Assembly (NCBI GenBank): GCA_039924425.1
Contig: JBDTAX010000115.1
Coordinates: 1 to 29,903, forward strand
Direction: 5' to 3'
DNA from: GCA-003244245 sp039924425
Lineage (GTDB): Bacteria > Actinomycetota > Actinomycetes > Mycobacteriales > Pseudonocardiaceae
Length of the DNA stretch: 29,903 nt
Each line of letters starts with the position of its first letter. Position 1 is the first letter of the stretch. The notes below the pieces were generated by a model. The model was not told the DNA's origin and made no database searches. It saw only the letters and a program-made list of their open reading frames with translations. Shown here piece after piece: positions 14,196 to 24,182 of the stretch. The position numbers and the translations under genes were made by a program.

Positions 14196-15013
14196 CCGCT
14201 CGGCTCGCGCCGCTGTTCGAGGCCTGCGGCGCGGAGCACCGGGCCGCGCTGATCGGCTACCTGCCCGCCGGCTACCCGACGGTGGACGACTCACGGGCCT
14301 TGCTGCACGCCATGCTGGACGGCGGCTGTGACCTGGTCGAAGTCGGGGTGCCCTACTCCGACCCGGTGCTGGACGGGCCGACCATCCAGGCTGCTGCGGA
14401 CACCGCCCTGCGTGGCGGCGTGCGGCTGCGTGACGTGCTCTCCGTGGTGGAGTCGATCGCCTCCGGCGGTGGGCGAGCGGTGGTGATGACCTACTGGAAC
14501 CCGGTGCACCACTACGGCGTGGACGCCTTCGCCCGCGATCTCGCCGCGGCCGGGGGGCTCGGCCTCATCACGCCTGATCTGATACCCGACGAGGCGGCGG
14601 ACTGGCTGGCCGCAGCGCGGGCGCACGACCTGGACCGGATCTTCCTGGTGGCTCCCTCGTCCACCGACCAGCGCCTGGCGGCGACCGCCGCGGCGACCCG
14701 GGGCTTCCTCTACGCCAGCTCCGTCATGGGTGTCACCGGTGCCCGGGACACAGTGAGCAGCGCCGCCTCCGAGCTGGTCGCCCGGGCCCGAGAGCACGCA
14801 CCGGGACTGCCGGTAGGCGTAGGGCTCGGCGTGCGCGATGGCACGCACGCCGCCGAGGTAGCCGCGTTCGCCGACGCCGTCATCGTAGGCTCCGCCTTCG
14901 TCACCGCCGCCGCCACCGGCCCCCCCGCAGTCCGCGCCCTAGCCGCCGACCTCGCCACCGGAGTCCGCCAAGCGCATTCAGCGGGCTCAGCGTTCCTATC
15001 AGGGCATCGATAA
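14192..15013 (+). CDS. trpA: Tryptophan synthase alpha chain, C-terminus from a repeat
   Basis: TrpA splits indole glycerol phosphate and passes indole to TrpB. The 273-residue barrel carries the catalytic acids E50 and D61 in LVEVGVPYSDPVLDGPTIQ, then VMTYWNPVHHYG, GLITPDLIPDEA, RIFLVAPSSTDQRL, GFLYASSVMGVTGARD and VGLGVRDGTHA. The GTG at 14192 overlaps the trpB stop (GTGA) and has GGAGG upstream; the longer frame from 14165 is not needed. The last 13 residues (AHSAGSAFLSGHR) are encoded inside a long palindrome, and the TAA lies in its loop, so the native end has probably been replaced. The catalytic core is unaffected. Confidence 0.95.
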   Translation: MTARLAPLFEACGAEHRAALIGYLPAGYPTVDDSRALLHAMLDGGCDLVEVGVPYSDPVLDGPTIQAAADTALRGGVRLRDVLSVVESIASGGGRAVVMTYWNPVHHYGVDAFARDLAAAGGLGLITPDLIPDEAADWLAAARAHDLDRIFLVAPSSTDQRLAATAAATRGFLYASSVMGVTGARDTVSSAASELVARAREHAPGLPVGVGLGVRDGTHAAEVAAFADAVIVGSAFVTAAATGPPAVRALAADLATGVRQAHSAGSAFLSGHR

Positions 15014-15036
15014 CCCCGTTGAGCCCGCTGAATGCG
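14973..15036 (+). repeat. Long palindrome at the trpA 3' end
   Basis: A 17-bp perfect inverted repeat: the left arm 14973-14989 (CGCATTCAGCGGGCTCA) pairs with the right arm 15020-15036. A G·T pair and two further pairs extend it to about 20 bp. The trpA stop is in the loop. No T-run follows, so it resembles an intergenic palindromic repeat more than a classical intrinsic terminator, though it could end trp transcription or protect the mRNA 3' end. Confidence 0.75.
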
Positions 15037-15070
15037 GACGGTGGGTGGGGGATAGCGTGTGGGGGTGCTT

Positions 15071-15949
15071 ATGACGTTCGTCAGCTTTATTCCTAGTCCG
15101 GGGCGGGGGGTTTGGCATCTGGGGCCGGTGCCGATCCGTGCTTACGCGCTGTGCATCATCGCGGCGATCATCGTGGCCATCCTGTGGGGGGAGCGCCGCT
15201 GGCAAGCCAGGGGAGGCCAGGCGGGGGCGGTGACCGACATCGCGGTGTTCGCGGTGCCGTTCGGTCTAGTGGGCGGGCGTCTCTACCACGTGGCCACGGA
15301 CTGGAAGAAGTACTTCGGACCTGGTGGGCATCCGATCGCCGCGTTGGAAGTCTGGCAGGGCGGGCTCGGCATCTGGGGGGCGGTCGCGCTCGGGGGGCTC
15401 GGCGCCTGGATCGCCTGCCGACGCCGGGGAATCCCACTGGCTGCGCTGGCGGACGCGGTCGCGCCAGCCATCGTCGTCGCGCAGGCGATCGGCCGGCTGG
15501 GCAACTGGTTCAACCAGGAGCTCTACGGCGGCCCCACCACACTGCCCTGGGGTTTGGAGATTCGCGACCGGGTGAATCCCGTGACCGGCGCGCTCGATCC
15601 GCTCAACGGGATCGCCCAAGGCCCACCGGTGGAGATCGTCCACCCCACCTTCCTCTACGAGCTGCTGTGGAACCTGGGCGTGGCCGCGCTCGTCGTCTGG
15701 GCCGACCGGCGTTTCCGGCTGGGCCACGGGCGCGCCTTCGCCCTCTACGTCGCGGGTTACACCGCGGGCCGGTTCTGGATCGAGCTGATGCGGTCCGACC
15801 CAGCAACGATGGTTTTCGGGTTGCGCATCAACGTGATCACGTCGGTCGTGGTGTTCCTCGGCGCGGTGCTCTACCTGACGCTGGCCCGCCGCGGTCGCGA
15901 GGATCCGGACACGCTCGAGGCGCGCCGGCAGCTGGCACTCGCCTCCTAG
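15071..15949 (+). CDS. lgt: Prolipoprotein diacylglyceryl transferase
   Basis: Lgt transfers diacylglycerol from phosphatidylglycerol to the lipobox cysteine of prolipoproteins, in the cytoplasmic membrane. The 292-residue protein begins MTFVSFIPSPGRGVWHLG and has about seven hydrophobic helices. It carries the signature GRLGNWFNQELYG with the essential arginine R142, plus GGRLYHVATDW, WQGGLGIWG, HPTFLYELLWN and RFWIELMR. I prefer the ATG at 15071 over a GTG at 15059 because relatives begin there. It lies between trp and pyk, as in mycobacteria. A local client could be the lipoprotein encoded at 1426-2727. Confidence 0.95.
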   Translation: MTFVSFIPSPGRGVWHLGPVPIRAYALCIIAAIIVAILWGERRWQARGGQAGAVTDIAVFAVPFGLVGGRLYHVATDWKKYFGPGGHPIAALEVWQGGLGIWGAVALGGLGAWIACRRRGIPLAALADAVAPAIVVAQAIGRLGNWFNQELYGGPTTLPWGLEIRDRVNPVTGALDPLNGIAQGPPVEIVHPTFLYELLWNLGVAALVVWADRRFRLGHGRAFALYVAGYTAGRFWIELMRSDPATMVFGLRINVITSVVVFLGAVLYLTLARRGREDPDTLEARRQLALAS

Positions 15950-15978
15950 TGCCTGCCTGGTCGACTCGGCTGGGCCGC

Positions 15979-15984
15979 TAGGAT
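15979..15984 (+). promoter_or_regulatory. -10 hexamer for pyk (leaderless type)
   Basis: TAGGAT lies seven bases before the ATG at 15992, with the same hexamer type and spacing as at several other genes here. It supports 15992 over the ATG at 15983, which overlaps the hexamer. Confidence 0.4.
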
Positions 15985-15991
15985 GTCCGTT

Positions 15992-17416
15992 ATGAGTCGA
16001 CGCGCGAAAATCGTCTGCACTATCGGTCCGGCCACCGCGACCCGGGAGAAGATCTGGGAGCTGGTGCGGGCCGGCATGGACGTTGCTCGCCTGAACTTCA
16101 GCCACGGCACCCACGCTGACCACGCACGGGTCTACTCGATGGTCCGGGAGGCCAGCGACGAGGCCGGCCGGGCGGTCGGGATCCTCGCCGACCTCCAAGG
16201 GCCCAAGATCCGACTGGGGCGGTTCGCGGCCGGTCCGGTGGAGTGGCGCACCGGCGATGTGGTGCGGGTCACCGTCGAGAACGTCGTCGGTACCCACGAC
16301 CGGGTCTCCACCAGCTACGCGGGGCTCGCCAAGGACGCCCGCGAAGGTGATCGGTTGCTCATCGACGATGGCAAGGTCGCCCTGCTGGTGCGCAAGACCG
16401 AGGACACCGACGTGGTCTGTGAGGTTCTCGAGGGCGGCCCGGTCAGTGACCACAAGGGCCTGTCGCTGCCGGGGATGGGTGTGTCGCTGCCCGCGCTGTC
16501 CGTGAAGGACATCGCCGACCTGGAGTTCGCTTTGCGGCTGCGGGTGGACATGGTGGCGCTGTCGTTCGTGCGTTCGCCGGCTGACATCGACCTGGTGCAC
16601 CGCACGATGGACGAGGTGCCGGGCGGACGGCTGCCGGTGATCGCCAAGGTGGAGAAGCCCGAGGCGGTGGACAATCTCGAGGCGATCGTGCTGGCCTTCG
16701 ACGGGGTGATGGTGGCCCGTGGCGATCTCGGGGTCGAGCTGCCGTTGGAGCATGTGCCGCTGGTGCAGAAGCGGGCCGTCCAGGTCGCCCGAGAGAACGC
16801 CAAACCGATCATTGTGGCCACCCAGATGCTGGAATCGATGATCTCCAACGCCCGGCCGACGCGGGCGGAGGCCTCCGACGTGGCCAACGCGGTGCTCGAC
16901 GGTGCTGATGCGGTCATGCTGTCCGGGGAGACCGGTGTCGGTCGCTACCCGATCGAGTCGGTGGAGATGATGAGCCGCATCGTGGAGGCTGTCGAGGTCG
17001 GCTCGCCGCACGTTCCGCCGCTCAACCACGTGCCACGGACCAAGCGCGGTGTGCTGTCCTACGCGGCGCGCGACATCGGGGAGCGACTGGACGCCAAGGC
17101 GCTGGTCGCCTTCACCCAGTCCGGCGACACCGTCCGCAGGCTGGCCCGGCTGCACACCCACCTGCCGCTGCTGGCCTTCACCCCGGAGCCTCAGGTGCGC
17201 AACCAGCTCGCGTTGACCTGGGGCACCGAGACCTTCCTGGTGCCCCAGGTGGATAGCACCGATGCGATGGTCCGGCAGGTGGACCAGGCGATGCTCTCGA
17301 TCGGGCGCTACCAGCCAGGCGATCTCGTGGTGATCGTGGCGGGCTCCCCCCCAGCCACGGTGGGTTCCACCAACCTGGTCCGGGTGCACCGCCTGGGCGA
17401 GGACGATCTCGGCTAG
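15992..17416 (+). CDS. pyk: Pyruvate kinase
   Basis: Converts phosphoenolpyruvate and ADP to pyruvate and ATP, the last step of glycolysis. The 474-residue protein has MSRRAKIVCTIGPATA, MDVARLNFSHG, LADLQGPKIRLG, a B-domain (about 70-165), SFVRSPADI, the active-site segment VIAKVEKPEAVDNLE with the catalytic lysine, MVARGDLGVELPLE, ATQMLESMI, SGETGVGRYP and a C-terminal regulatory domain with AFTQSGDT. Length is normal. ATG 15992 is chosen because relatives start with M-x-RRAKIVCT and a -10 hexamer sits just upstream. A palindrome directly after the stop marks the end of the transcript, with uvrB converging from the other side. Confidence 0.96.
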   Translation: MSRRAKIVCTIGPATATREKIWELVRAGMDVARLNFSHGTHADHARVYSMVREASDEAGRAVGILADLQGPKIRLGRFAAGPVEWRTGDVVRVTVENVVGTHDRVSTSYAGLAKDAREGDRLLIDDGKVALLVRKTEDTDVVCEVLEGGPVSDHKGLSLPGMGVSLPALSVKDIADLEFALRLRVDMVALSFVRSPADIDLVHRTMDEVPGGRLPVIAKVEKPEAVDNLEAIVLAFDGVMVARGDLGVELPLEHVPLVQKRAVQVARENAKPIIVATQMLESMISNARPTRAEASDVANAVLDGADAVMLSGETGVGRYPIESVEMMSRIVEAVEVGSPHVPPLNHVPRTKRGVLSYAARDIGERLDAKALVAFTQSGDTVRRLARLHTHLPLLAFTPEPQVRNQLALTWGTETFLVPQVDSTDAMVRQVDQAMLSIGRYQPGDLVVIVAGSPPATVGSTNLVRVHRLGEDDLG

Positions 17417-17419
17417 GGC

Positions 17420-17445
17420 CGGGCGGCTCGGTACCGAGCCGCCCG
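17420..17445. terminator. Perfect palindrome between pyk and uvrB (bidirectional terminator candidate)
   Basis: A 26-base perfect palindrome, CGGGCGGCTCGGT and its complement, starts three bases after the pyk stop. As RNA it would form a GC-rich stem of about 11 bp with a short loop. There is no T-run, but actinobacterial terminators often lack one. Its place between converging genes fits termination in both directions. Confidence 0.65.
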
Positions 17446-17450
17446 TACTG

Positions 17451-17527
17451 GCGCACGCCAGCAACCTCACTGGTGTGCGCCAGCAACCTCACTGGTGTGC
17501 GCCAGCGACCTAGCTCACGTCGGCGAC

Positions 17528-17534
<7 letters not shown>
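17451..17534. repeat. Short tandem repeats at the uvrB 3' end
   Basis: Three 22-base units (17451-17472, 17473-17494 and 17495-17516) share the core CGCCAGCRACCT, followed by an 18-base variant (17517-17534) that repeats GGCGACCTAGCTC. The first units contain the small hairpin CTGGCG-N2-CGCCAG. The array runs into the uvrB stop codon and supplies its last codons. There are too few and too short units, with no spacers, for a CRISPR. Confidence 0.7.
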
Positions 17535-19729
<2,195 letters not shown>

Positions 19730-19736
19730 GGGAGTG

Positions 19737-19742
19737 AGAGTA
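19737..19742 (-). promoter_or_regulatory. -10 hexamer for uvrB (leaderless type)
   Basis: TACTCT on the minus strand is followed by seven bases and the uvrB ATG. No Shine-Dalgarno sequence is present. No LexA/SOS or RecA-NDp motif was recognised. Confidence 0.4.
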
Positions 19743-19771
19743 GGCCGGACCTCTGACAGTTTGTGCTCGCG

Positions 19772-19777
19772 TAGGGT
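19772..19777 (+). promoter_or_regulatory. -10 hexamer for the DUF402 gene (leaderless type)
   Basis: TAGGGT lies eight bases before the ATG at 19786. The divergent uvrB -10 is 30 bases away, so the two promoters share the 56-base gap. Confidence 0.4.
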
Positions 19778-19785
19778 CGAGCGCT

Positions 19786-20340
19786 ATGACGGCCCCGCAC
19801 GGACTGAGTGCGCACGCCCCGCAGCACATCCACCCGCCCAAGGTCGAGCTGTTCGACCCAGACACGATGACCAGCACCGACTTGAAGGGGCGCGTTCGGG
19901 TGTTCCGGGAATACCGGGTTGAACCGTTCGGTCTCTACCTCGCCCGTGACTACGTTGACCACGCGTCGATCTACGCGATGGAGTCCTGGCTGCTGCCTGA
20001 GATCGGGCTGCGGATCACTGACAAGCTCTATGCTTCCGAGCATCCTTGTGACGGGGACTACAAAGTCGACGTGGCGCGCATTGACGTCGAGGGCAGGTGC
20101 TGGCGCACCGAGGACCTCTACCTGGATCTCGTGGTGCGGCCCGGTCGCGGCGTCGACGTGCTCGACACCGACGAGTTGCTGGATGCGGTCCTCGCCGGGC
20201 TGCTCGATCGGTCCGTGGCGCAGCAGGCGCTGGCCACCACGTACTGGGCGTTGGACGGCCTGGCCCGGCACGGCTACCAGTTGGACCGATGGCTCTCGAC
20301 GCTGGGCGTGGCGCCCACGTGGAGCCGGAGCCGGCACTGA
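19786..20340 (+). CDS. DUF402 domain protein (FomD/Ntdp-like)
   Basis: A 184-residue DUF402 protein. The family includes FomD and staphylococcal Ntdp, metal-dependent hydrolases of nucleotides or nucleotidyl-phosphonates, but actinobacterial members beside uvrB have no proven substrate. The fold segments are visible: VRVFREYRVEPFGLYLARDYVDH, ESWLLPEIGLRITDKLY, DYKVDVARIDVEGRCWRTEDLYLDLVVRPGRGVDVLDTDELLDAV, which carries the acidic metal-binding residues (DLYLDL and DTDEL). It lies divergent from uvrB and converges with coaE, four bases apart. No signal peptide. Confidence 0.82.
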   Translation: MTAPHGLSAHAPQHIHPPKVELFDPDTMTSTDLKGRVRVFREYRVEPFGLYLARDYVDHASIYAMESWLLPEIGLRITDKLYASEHPCDGDYKVDVARIDVEGRCWRTEDLYLDLVVRPGRGVDVLDTDELLDAVLAGLLDRSVAQQALATTYWALDGLARHGYQLDRWLSTLGVAPTWSRSRH

Positions 20341-20344
20341 GGAC

Positions 20345-21526
20345 TCACGCCACCAGCCAGCCGGTTCGCTGTGCCCAGCGCTCAGCTCGATCCAGCGCGC
20401 CGCGGATAAACGGGGTCTTCGCGCTGGCGTAGGCATCAATGCTGTCCCACTGCCGCGCCGCCAGCTGGTGCTTGAGCTCGGCGTATTCCCGCGTACCGTC
20501 CGGATGGGCCCGCAGCCAATCGCGCAGCAGCACGGCGTCCCGCCAGGTCGGGGAGTCGGCGGGCCGGATGTGACAGTTGACGTCTCGAGCGGGATCGGCG
20601 TTGGTCGCCATCGCCTTGTCCCAGGTGCTGCCGTCGCGGGCGTTGTCCCACCACCGACCAGCCAGCGTGACCAGGCCCACCGCGGTGAGCTCCACCGCCA
20701 GACGCTTGCCCACCGCAAGGTCGGTGACGACCACCTGCACGTCCAACACGTCCTTCGCGTCCAGGCCGGGGACCGATGTCGAGCCGATGTGGTCGATGCG
20801 CAAGGCCCGCTCGGCCGCGACACCCCCGACACGAGTGATCACCCGCTGCGCCTGTCGCGGCCAACTGGCGTCGGGCGCGACGAGCACCGGGGACGCGGCC
20901 CGCGGCATTCGGCGATGATGGCGGAGGTTGTCCTCGAAGGGCACCAATCGCTGGACCCACAACCGGTCGACCGCGGTGAAGGTGTCCTCCCGGCAACCGC
21001 TGTTGTCCAGCCACACGTCCGCCGCTGCGCTGCGCTGCTCATCGGTGGCCTGCGCGGCGATCCGCGCCACAGCGTCGGAGGGCGTCATGCCACGTCGCTC
21101 GACCAGTCGACGCAGCCGTACCTGCATATCCGCGTGCACCACGATGACCAATGGGAACCTGGCCGCCATCCCGGTCTCGACCAGCAACGGGATGTCCCGC
21201 ACCACGACGGCGTCCGGTGGCGCGAGCGCGACCAGCTCGGCCGATCGGGCCGCGACCAGCGGATGCACGATGGCGTTGAGCCGGCCTCGGGCGTCCGCAT
21301 CATGGAACACCCGGGCCGCGAGCGCTGACCGGTTCAGCGCCCCGTCCTGGGCAAGGATGTCTTCACCGAACTCGTCGAGAACGGCGCGCAACCCAGTGGT
21401 ACCAGGCTCGATGACTTCGCGAGCGATCCGGTCCGAGTCGATGATCCACGCCCCGCGTTGCGCGAGCCGGGCGGAGACCATCGACTTACCGGACCCGATC
21501 CCTCCGGTCAGCCCCACCCGAAGCAT
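20345..21526 (-). CDS. coaE: Dephospho-CoA kinase fused to GrpB (UPF0157) domain
   Basis: CoaE phosphorylates dephospho-CoA, the last step of coenzyme A synthesis. Residues 1-200 hold the kinase: P-loop GGIGSGKS (8-15), DSDRIAREV, HPLVAARS and the lid region RRLVERRGMT. Residues about 215-390 are a GrpB/UPF0157 nucleotidyltransferase-like domain with HIGSTSVPGLDAKDVLDVQ, WWDNARDG and RDVNCHI. This fusion is usual in actinobacteria; the role of the GrpB half is unclear, though it is reported to assist folding or stability of the mycobacterial enzyme. ATG 21526 gives the normal MLRVGLTGG start; the frame is open to 21613 without similarity. It lies 37 bases downstream of rpsA and may be co-transcribed. 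Confidence 0.94.
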   Translation of the reverse strand: MLRVGLTGGIGSGKSMVSARLAQRGAWIIDSDRIAREVIEPGTTGLRAVLDEFGEDILAQDGALNRSALAARVFHDADARGRLNAIVHPLVAARSAELVALAPPDAVVVRDIPLLVETGMAARFPLVIVVHADMQVRLRRLVERRGMTPSDAVARIAAQATDEQRSAAADVWLDNSGCREDTFTAVDRLWVQRLVPFEDNLRHHRRMPRAASPVLVAPDASWPRQAQRVITRVGGVAAERALRIDHIGSTSVPGLDAKDVLDVQVVVTDLAVGKRLAVELTAVGLVTLAGRWWDNARDGSTWDKAMATNADPARDVNCHIRPADSPTWRDAVLLRDWLRAHPDGTREYAELKHQLAARQWDSIDAYASAKTPFIRGALDRAERWAQRTGWLVA

Positions 21527-21563
21527 CGGGTGATAACAGTGCTGACTAACACTCCGTGTTGAC

Positions 21564-23042
21564 CTACACCCCGCCGGAGAGCTTCTCCCGCAGCGCCGCC
21601 AGCTGCTCGTCACTGGCCAGCGAGCCCGTGCTGACAGTGCTGGCAGTGCTGGGAGCGGGCGTCTCGGTGGTGGTTTCCGAGGAGTAGTTCTGGTCCTCGG
21701 CCGCCTCCGATTCGGCCTCGGCGGCCTTGACGACCTGCTTGCGGTGTTGCTCGAACCGGACCTGGGCCTCGGCGTAGGCGCGTTCCCACTCCTGACGCTG
21801 CTTGTCGTAGCCCTCCAACCAGTCGTTGGTTTCCGGGTCGAAGCCCTCGGGGTAGATGTAGTTGCCCTCGCCGTCGTACTCGGCGGTCATGCCGTACTGC
21901 GTCGGGTCGAACTCCATCTCCGGGGACAGTCCCTCGTTGGCCTGCTTGAGGGACAGCGAGATCCGTCGACGGTCCAGGTCGATGTCGATGACCTTGACCA
22001 TCACATCGTCGCCGACCTGCACGACCTGCTCGGGAATCTCGACATGTCGCTGGGACAGCTCGGAGATGTGCACCAAACCTTCGATGCCCTCCTCGACCCG
22101 GACGAACGAGCCGAAAGGCACCAGCTTGGTGACCTTGCCAGGCACGATCTGCCCGATCTGGTGGGTTCGGGCGAACTGCCGCCAGGGGTCTTCCTGGGTT
22201 GCCTTGAGCGAGAGCGACACCCGCTCGCGCTCCAGATCGACGTCGAGCACCTCGACGGTGACCTCCTGGCCGACCTCGACGACCTCGCTGGGGTGGTCGA
22301 TGTGCTTCCAGGACAGTTCGGAGACGTGCACCAGACCGTCCACGCCACCGAGGTCCACGAAGGCACCGAAGTTCACGATCGAGGAGACCTGACCCTTGCG
22401 GACCTGGCCCTTCGTCAGCTGGTGGAGGAACTCGCTGCGCACCTCGGATTGCGTCTGCTCGAGCCAGGCGCGCCGGGAGAGCACCACATTGTTGCGGTTC
22501 TTGTCCAGCTCGATGATCTTGGCCTCGAGCTCGCGACCCACGTAAGGCTGCAGGTCGCGTACCCGCCGCATCTCCACCAGCGAGGCTGGCAGGAAGCCGC
22601 GCAGCCCGATGTCGAGGATCAGGCCACCCTTCACCACCTCGATGACGGTGCCGCGCACCGGTTCCTCGTTCTCCTTGAGGGTCTCGATGTTGCCCCAGGC
22701 GCGCTCGTACTGAGCGCGCTTCTTGGAGAGGATCAGCCGGCCTTCCTTGTCCTCCTTCTGGAGCACAAGGGCTTCGACCTGGTCGCCCACCGCGACGACG
22801 TCCGAAGGATCGACGTCGTGCTTGATGGACAGCTCCCGGGACGGGATGACGCCCTCGGTCTTGTAGCCGATGTCGAGCAGCACTTCGTCACGGTCGACCT
22901 TGACGATGGTGCCTTCGACGATGTCACCATCGTTGAAGTACTTGATGGTCTTGTCGATGGCGGCGAGGAAGTCCTCCGCCGTCCCGACGTCGTTGATCGC
23001 GACCTGCTTGGCGGCCGGGGCGGTGGTGGTGTCGGTGGGCAT
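21564..23042 (-). CDS. rpsA: 30S ribosomal protein S1
   Basis: S1 binds mRNA on the small subunit. The 492-residue protein has four S1 RNA-binding repeats at about 38-108, 126-192, 210-280 and 295-365, each with the VxGxVxxVxxxGxxV and GLVHxSELS-type signatures (for example SSIVNFGAFVDLGGVDGLVHVSELSW). A long acidic, Ser/Thr-rich tail (AEAESEAAEDQNYSSETTTE) follows, and the protein ends LREKLSGGV. Four repeats instead of six is the actinobacterial form. The ATG at 23042 gives MPTDTTTAPAAKQVAINDVG, the family start; the frame is open upstream into the leader. A promoter with both hexamers lies about 95 bases upstream. Confidence 0.96.
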   Translation of the reverse strand: MPTDTTTAPAAKQVAINDVGTAEDFLAAIDKTIKYFNDGDIVEGTIVKVDRDEVLLDIGYKTEGVIPSRELSIKHDVDPSDVVAVGDQVEALVLQKEDKEGRLILSKKRAQYERAWGNIETLKENEEPVRGTVIEVVKGGLILDIGLRGFLPASLVEMRRVRDLQPYVGRELEAKIIELDKNRNNVVLSRRAWLEQTQSEVRSEFLHQLTKGQVRKGQVSSIVNFGAFVDLGGVDGLVHVSELSWKHIDHPSEVVEVGQEVTVEVLDVDLERERVSLSLKATQEDPWRQFARTHQIGQIVPGKVTKLVPFGSFVRVEEGIEGLVHISELSQRHVEIPEQVVQVGDDVMVKVIDIDLDRRRISLSLKQANEGLSPEMEFDPTQYGMTAEYDGEGNYIYPEGFDPETNDWLEGYDKQRQEWERAYAEAQVRFEQHRKQVVKAAEAESEAAEDQNYSSETTTETPAPSTASTVSTGSLASDEQLAALREKLSGGV

Positions 23043-23137
23043 GCGGTGGGGTGCTCCGAAGGGATAGGGCCGAGTGGTAGGGGTCGTAACCGTGCTTATC
23101 ACAACCGTGGGCAGCATGAACCCACAGTGCAAGGTCG

Positions 23138-23167
23138 ATTCTACCCAGGCAGGGTTCAGAGCGGCAA
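23138..23167 (-). promoter_or_regulatory. rpsA promoter
   Basis: On the minus strand TTGCCG (23167-23162) and TAGAAT (23143-23138) are 18 bases apart, a good fit to a housekeeping sigma factor promoter. It would give an rpsA leader of roughly 90 bases, room for autoregulation by S1, though no defined structure was recognised. Confidence 0.5.
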
Positions 23168-23213
23168 ACTCGACCCCCGGCGCTCGCCCATCTCTCGGTG
23201 AGAGACTGCCCTA

Positions 23214-24089
23214 GTGACAGGCGCTTCGCAACCAGGACCCGACGGTGCGGGGACGACCCCGCTGGGTGCCCGTTGCCGTGCCGAGGCGCTCCTGGGTACT
23301 TCCGATGTGGCGAATCGCCTGGTCAGCGACGCGGAGACGCTCTGCGCCAACCGGCGTTGGTGGGATGCTGACGCTGCGGATTACCTCGCCGCGCACGGCG
23401 CGGATCTGGGCTTGGCTGATTTTCTCTGGTGCCCGGAGGGGCTTCGCGAGTCCGACGCCGGGTTGCTCGGTGAGCTGGCCGGCCGGACCGTGCTCGAAGT
23501 CGGTTGCGGGTCGGCGCCCTGCGCGCGCTGGCTGGCTACCCGGGGGGCGTGGGTGGTCGGCCTGGACCTGTCGGCGGGAATGCTGGCGCACGCGGTGCGC
23601 GCGGCGCGCGACATTGGAATCCCGGTCCCCCTGGTGCAGGCCGACGCCACTCGACTGCCCTTCGCCGAGGGCAGTTTCGATCTCGCGTGCTCGGCGTTCG
23701 GCGCGGTGCCGTTCGTCGCGGACTCGGCGGCGGTGATGCGAGAGGTCGCCCGGGTGCTGCGCCCCGGCGGTCGGTGGGTCTTCGCGGTGACCCACCCGGT
23801 GCGCTGGATTTTCCCCGACGACCCCGGGGAGGCCGGCTTGACGGTGGCCCAGTCGTATTTCGACCGCGCCCCCTACGTCGAGGTGGACCGCCGGGGCAAC
23901 CCCACCTACGTCGAGCACCACCGCACCCTGGGTGACCGCGTCAAAGAGATCGTCGCCGCCGGGTTGGTGTTGGAAGACCTGATCGAACCGGAATGGCCCC
24001 CCACCCTGCACCGGAACTGGGGTCAGTGGAGTCCCCAACGCGGCGCCCTCTTCCCGGGAACCGCCATCTTCTGCTGCCGTCGCGCCTGA
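23214..24089 (+). CDS. Class I SAM-dependent methyltransferase
   Basis: A 291-residue methyltransferase of the Methyltransf_11 type. Motif I is VLEVGCGSAPCARWL (93-107), with the acidic end of strand 2 in VVGLDLSAGML. Motif II-like VQADATRLPFAEGSFDLACSAFG, and motif III-like REVARVLRPGGRWVFAVTHPVRW follow. The N-terminal NRRWWDADAADYLAAHGADLG and the C-terminal HHRTLGDRVKEIVAAGLVLEDLIEPEWP match the actinobacterial family found between polA and rpsA. The substrate is unknown. The GTG at 23214 has no clear ribosome site. It faces away from rpsA and converges with polA across a palindromic repeat pair. Confidence 0.9.
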   Translation: MTGASQPGPDGAGTTPLGARCRAEALLGTSDVANRLVSDAETLCANRRWWDADAADYLAAHGADLGLADFLWCPEGLRESDAGLLGELAGRTVLEVGCGSAPCARWLATRGAWVVGLDLSAGMLAHAVRAARDIGIPVPLVQADATRLPFAEGSFDLACSAFGAVPFVADSAAVMREVARVLRPGGRWVFAVTHPVRWIFPDDPGEAGLTVAQSYFDRAPYVEVDRRGNPTYVEHHRTLGDRVKEIVAAGLVLEDLIEPEWPPTLHRNWGQWSPQRGALFPGTAIFCCRRA

Positions 24090-24100
24090 CGCCTATCGCC

Positions 24101-24156
24101 ATTCGGAACCGAATCGCTGTCTGGCTCGGGGCAGGAGCGCCATTCGGCTCCGAATG
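24101..24156. repeat. Paired ATTCGG palindromes between methyltransferase and polA
   Basis: Two short perfect palindromes share the pattern CGCCATTCGG-N2-CCGAAT: ATTCGG-AA-CCGAAT at 24101-24114 and CATTCGG-CT-CCGAATG at 24141-24156, 26 bases apart. They fill most of the 93-base gap between two converging genes. They look like a small intergenic repeat family and may work as a bidirectional terminator. Confidence 0.65.
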
Positions 24157-24182
24157 ACGGGCGGGGTTGGGGCTGGTAGGGA

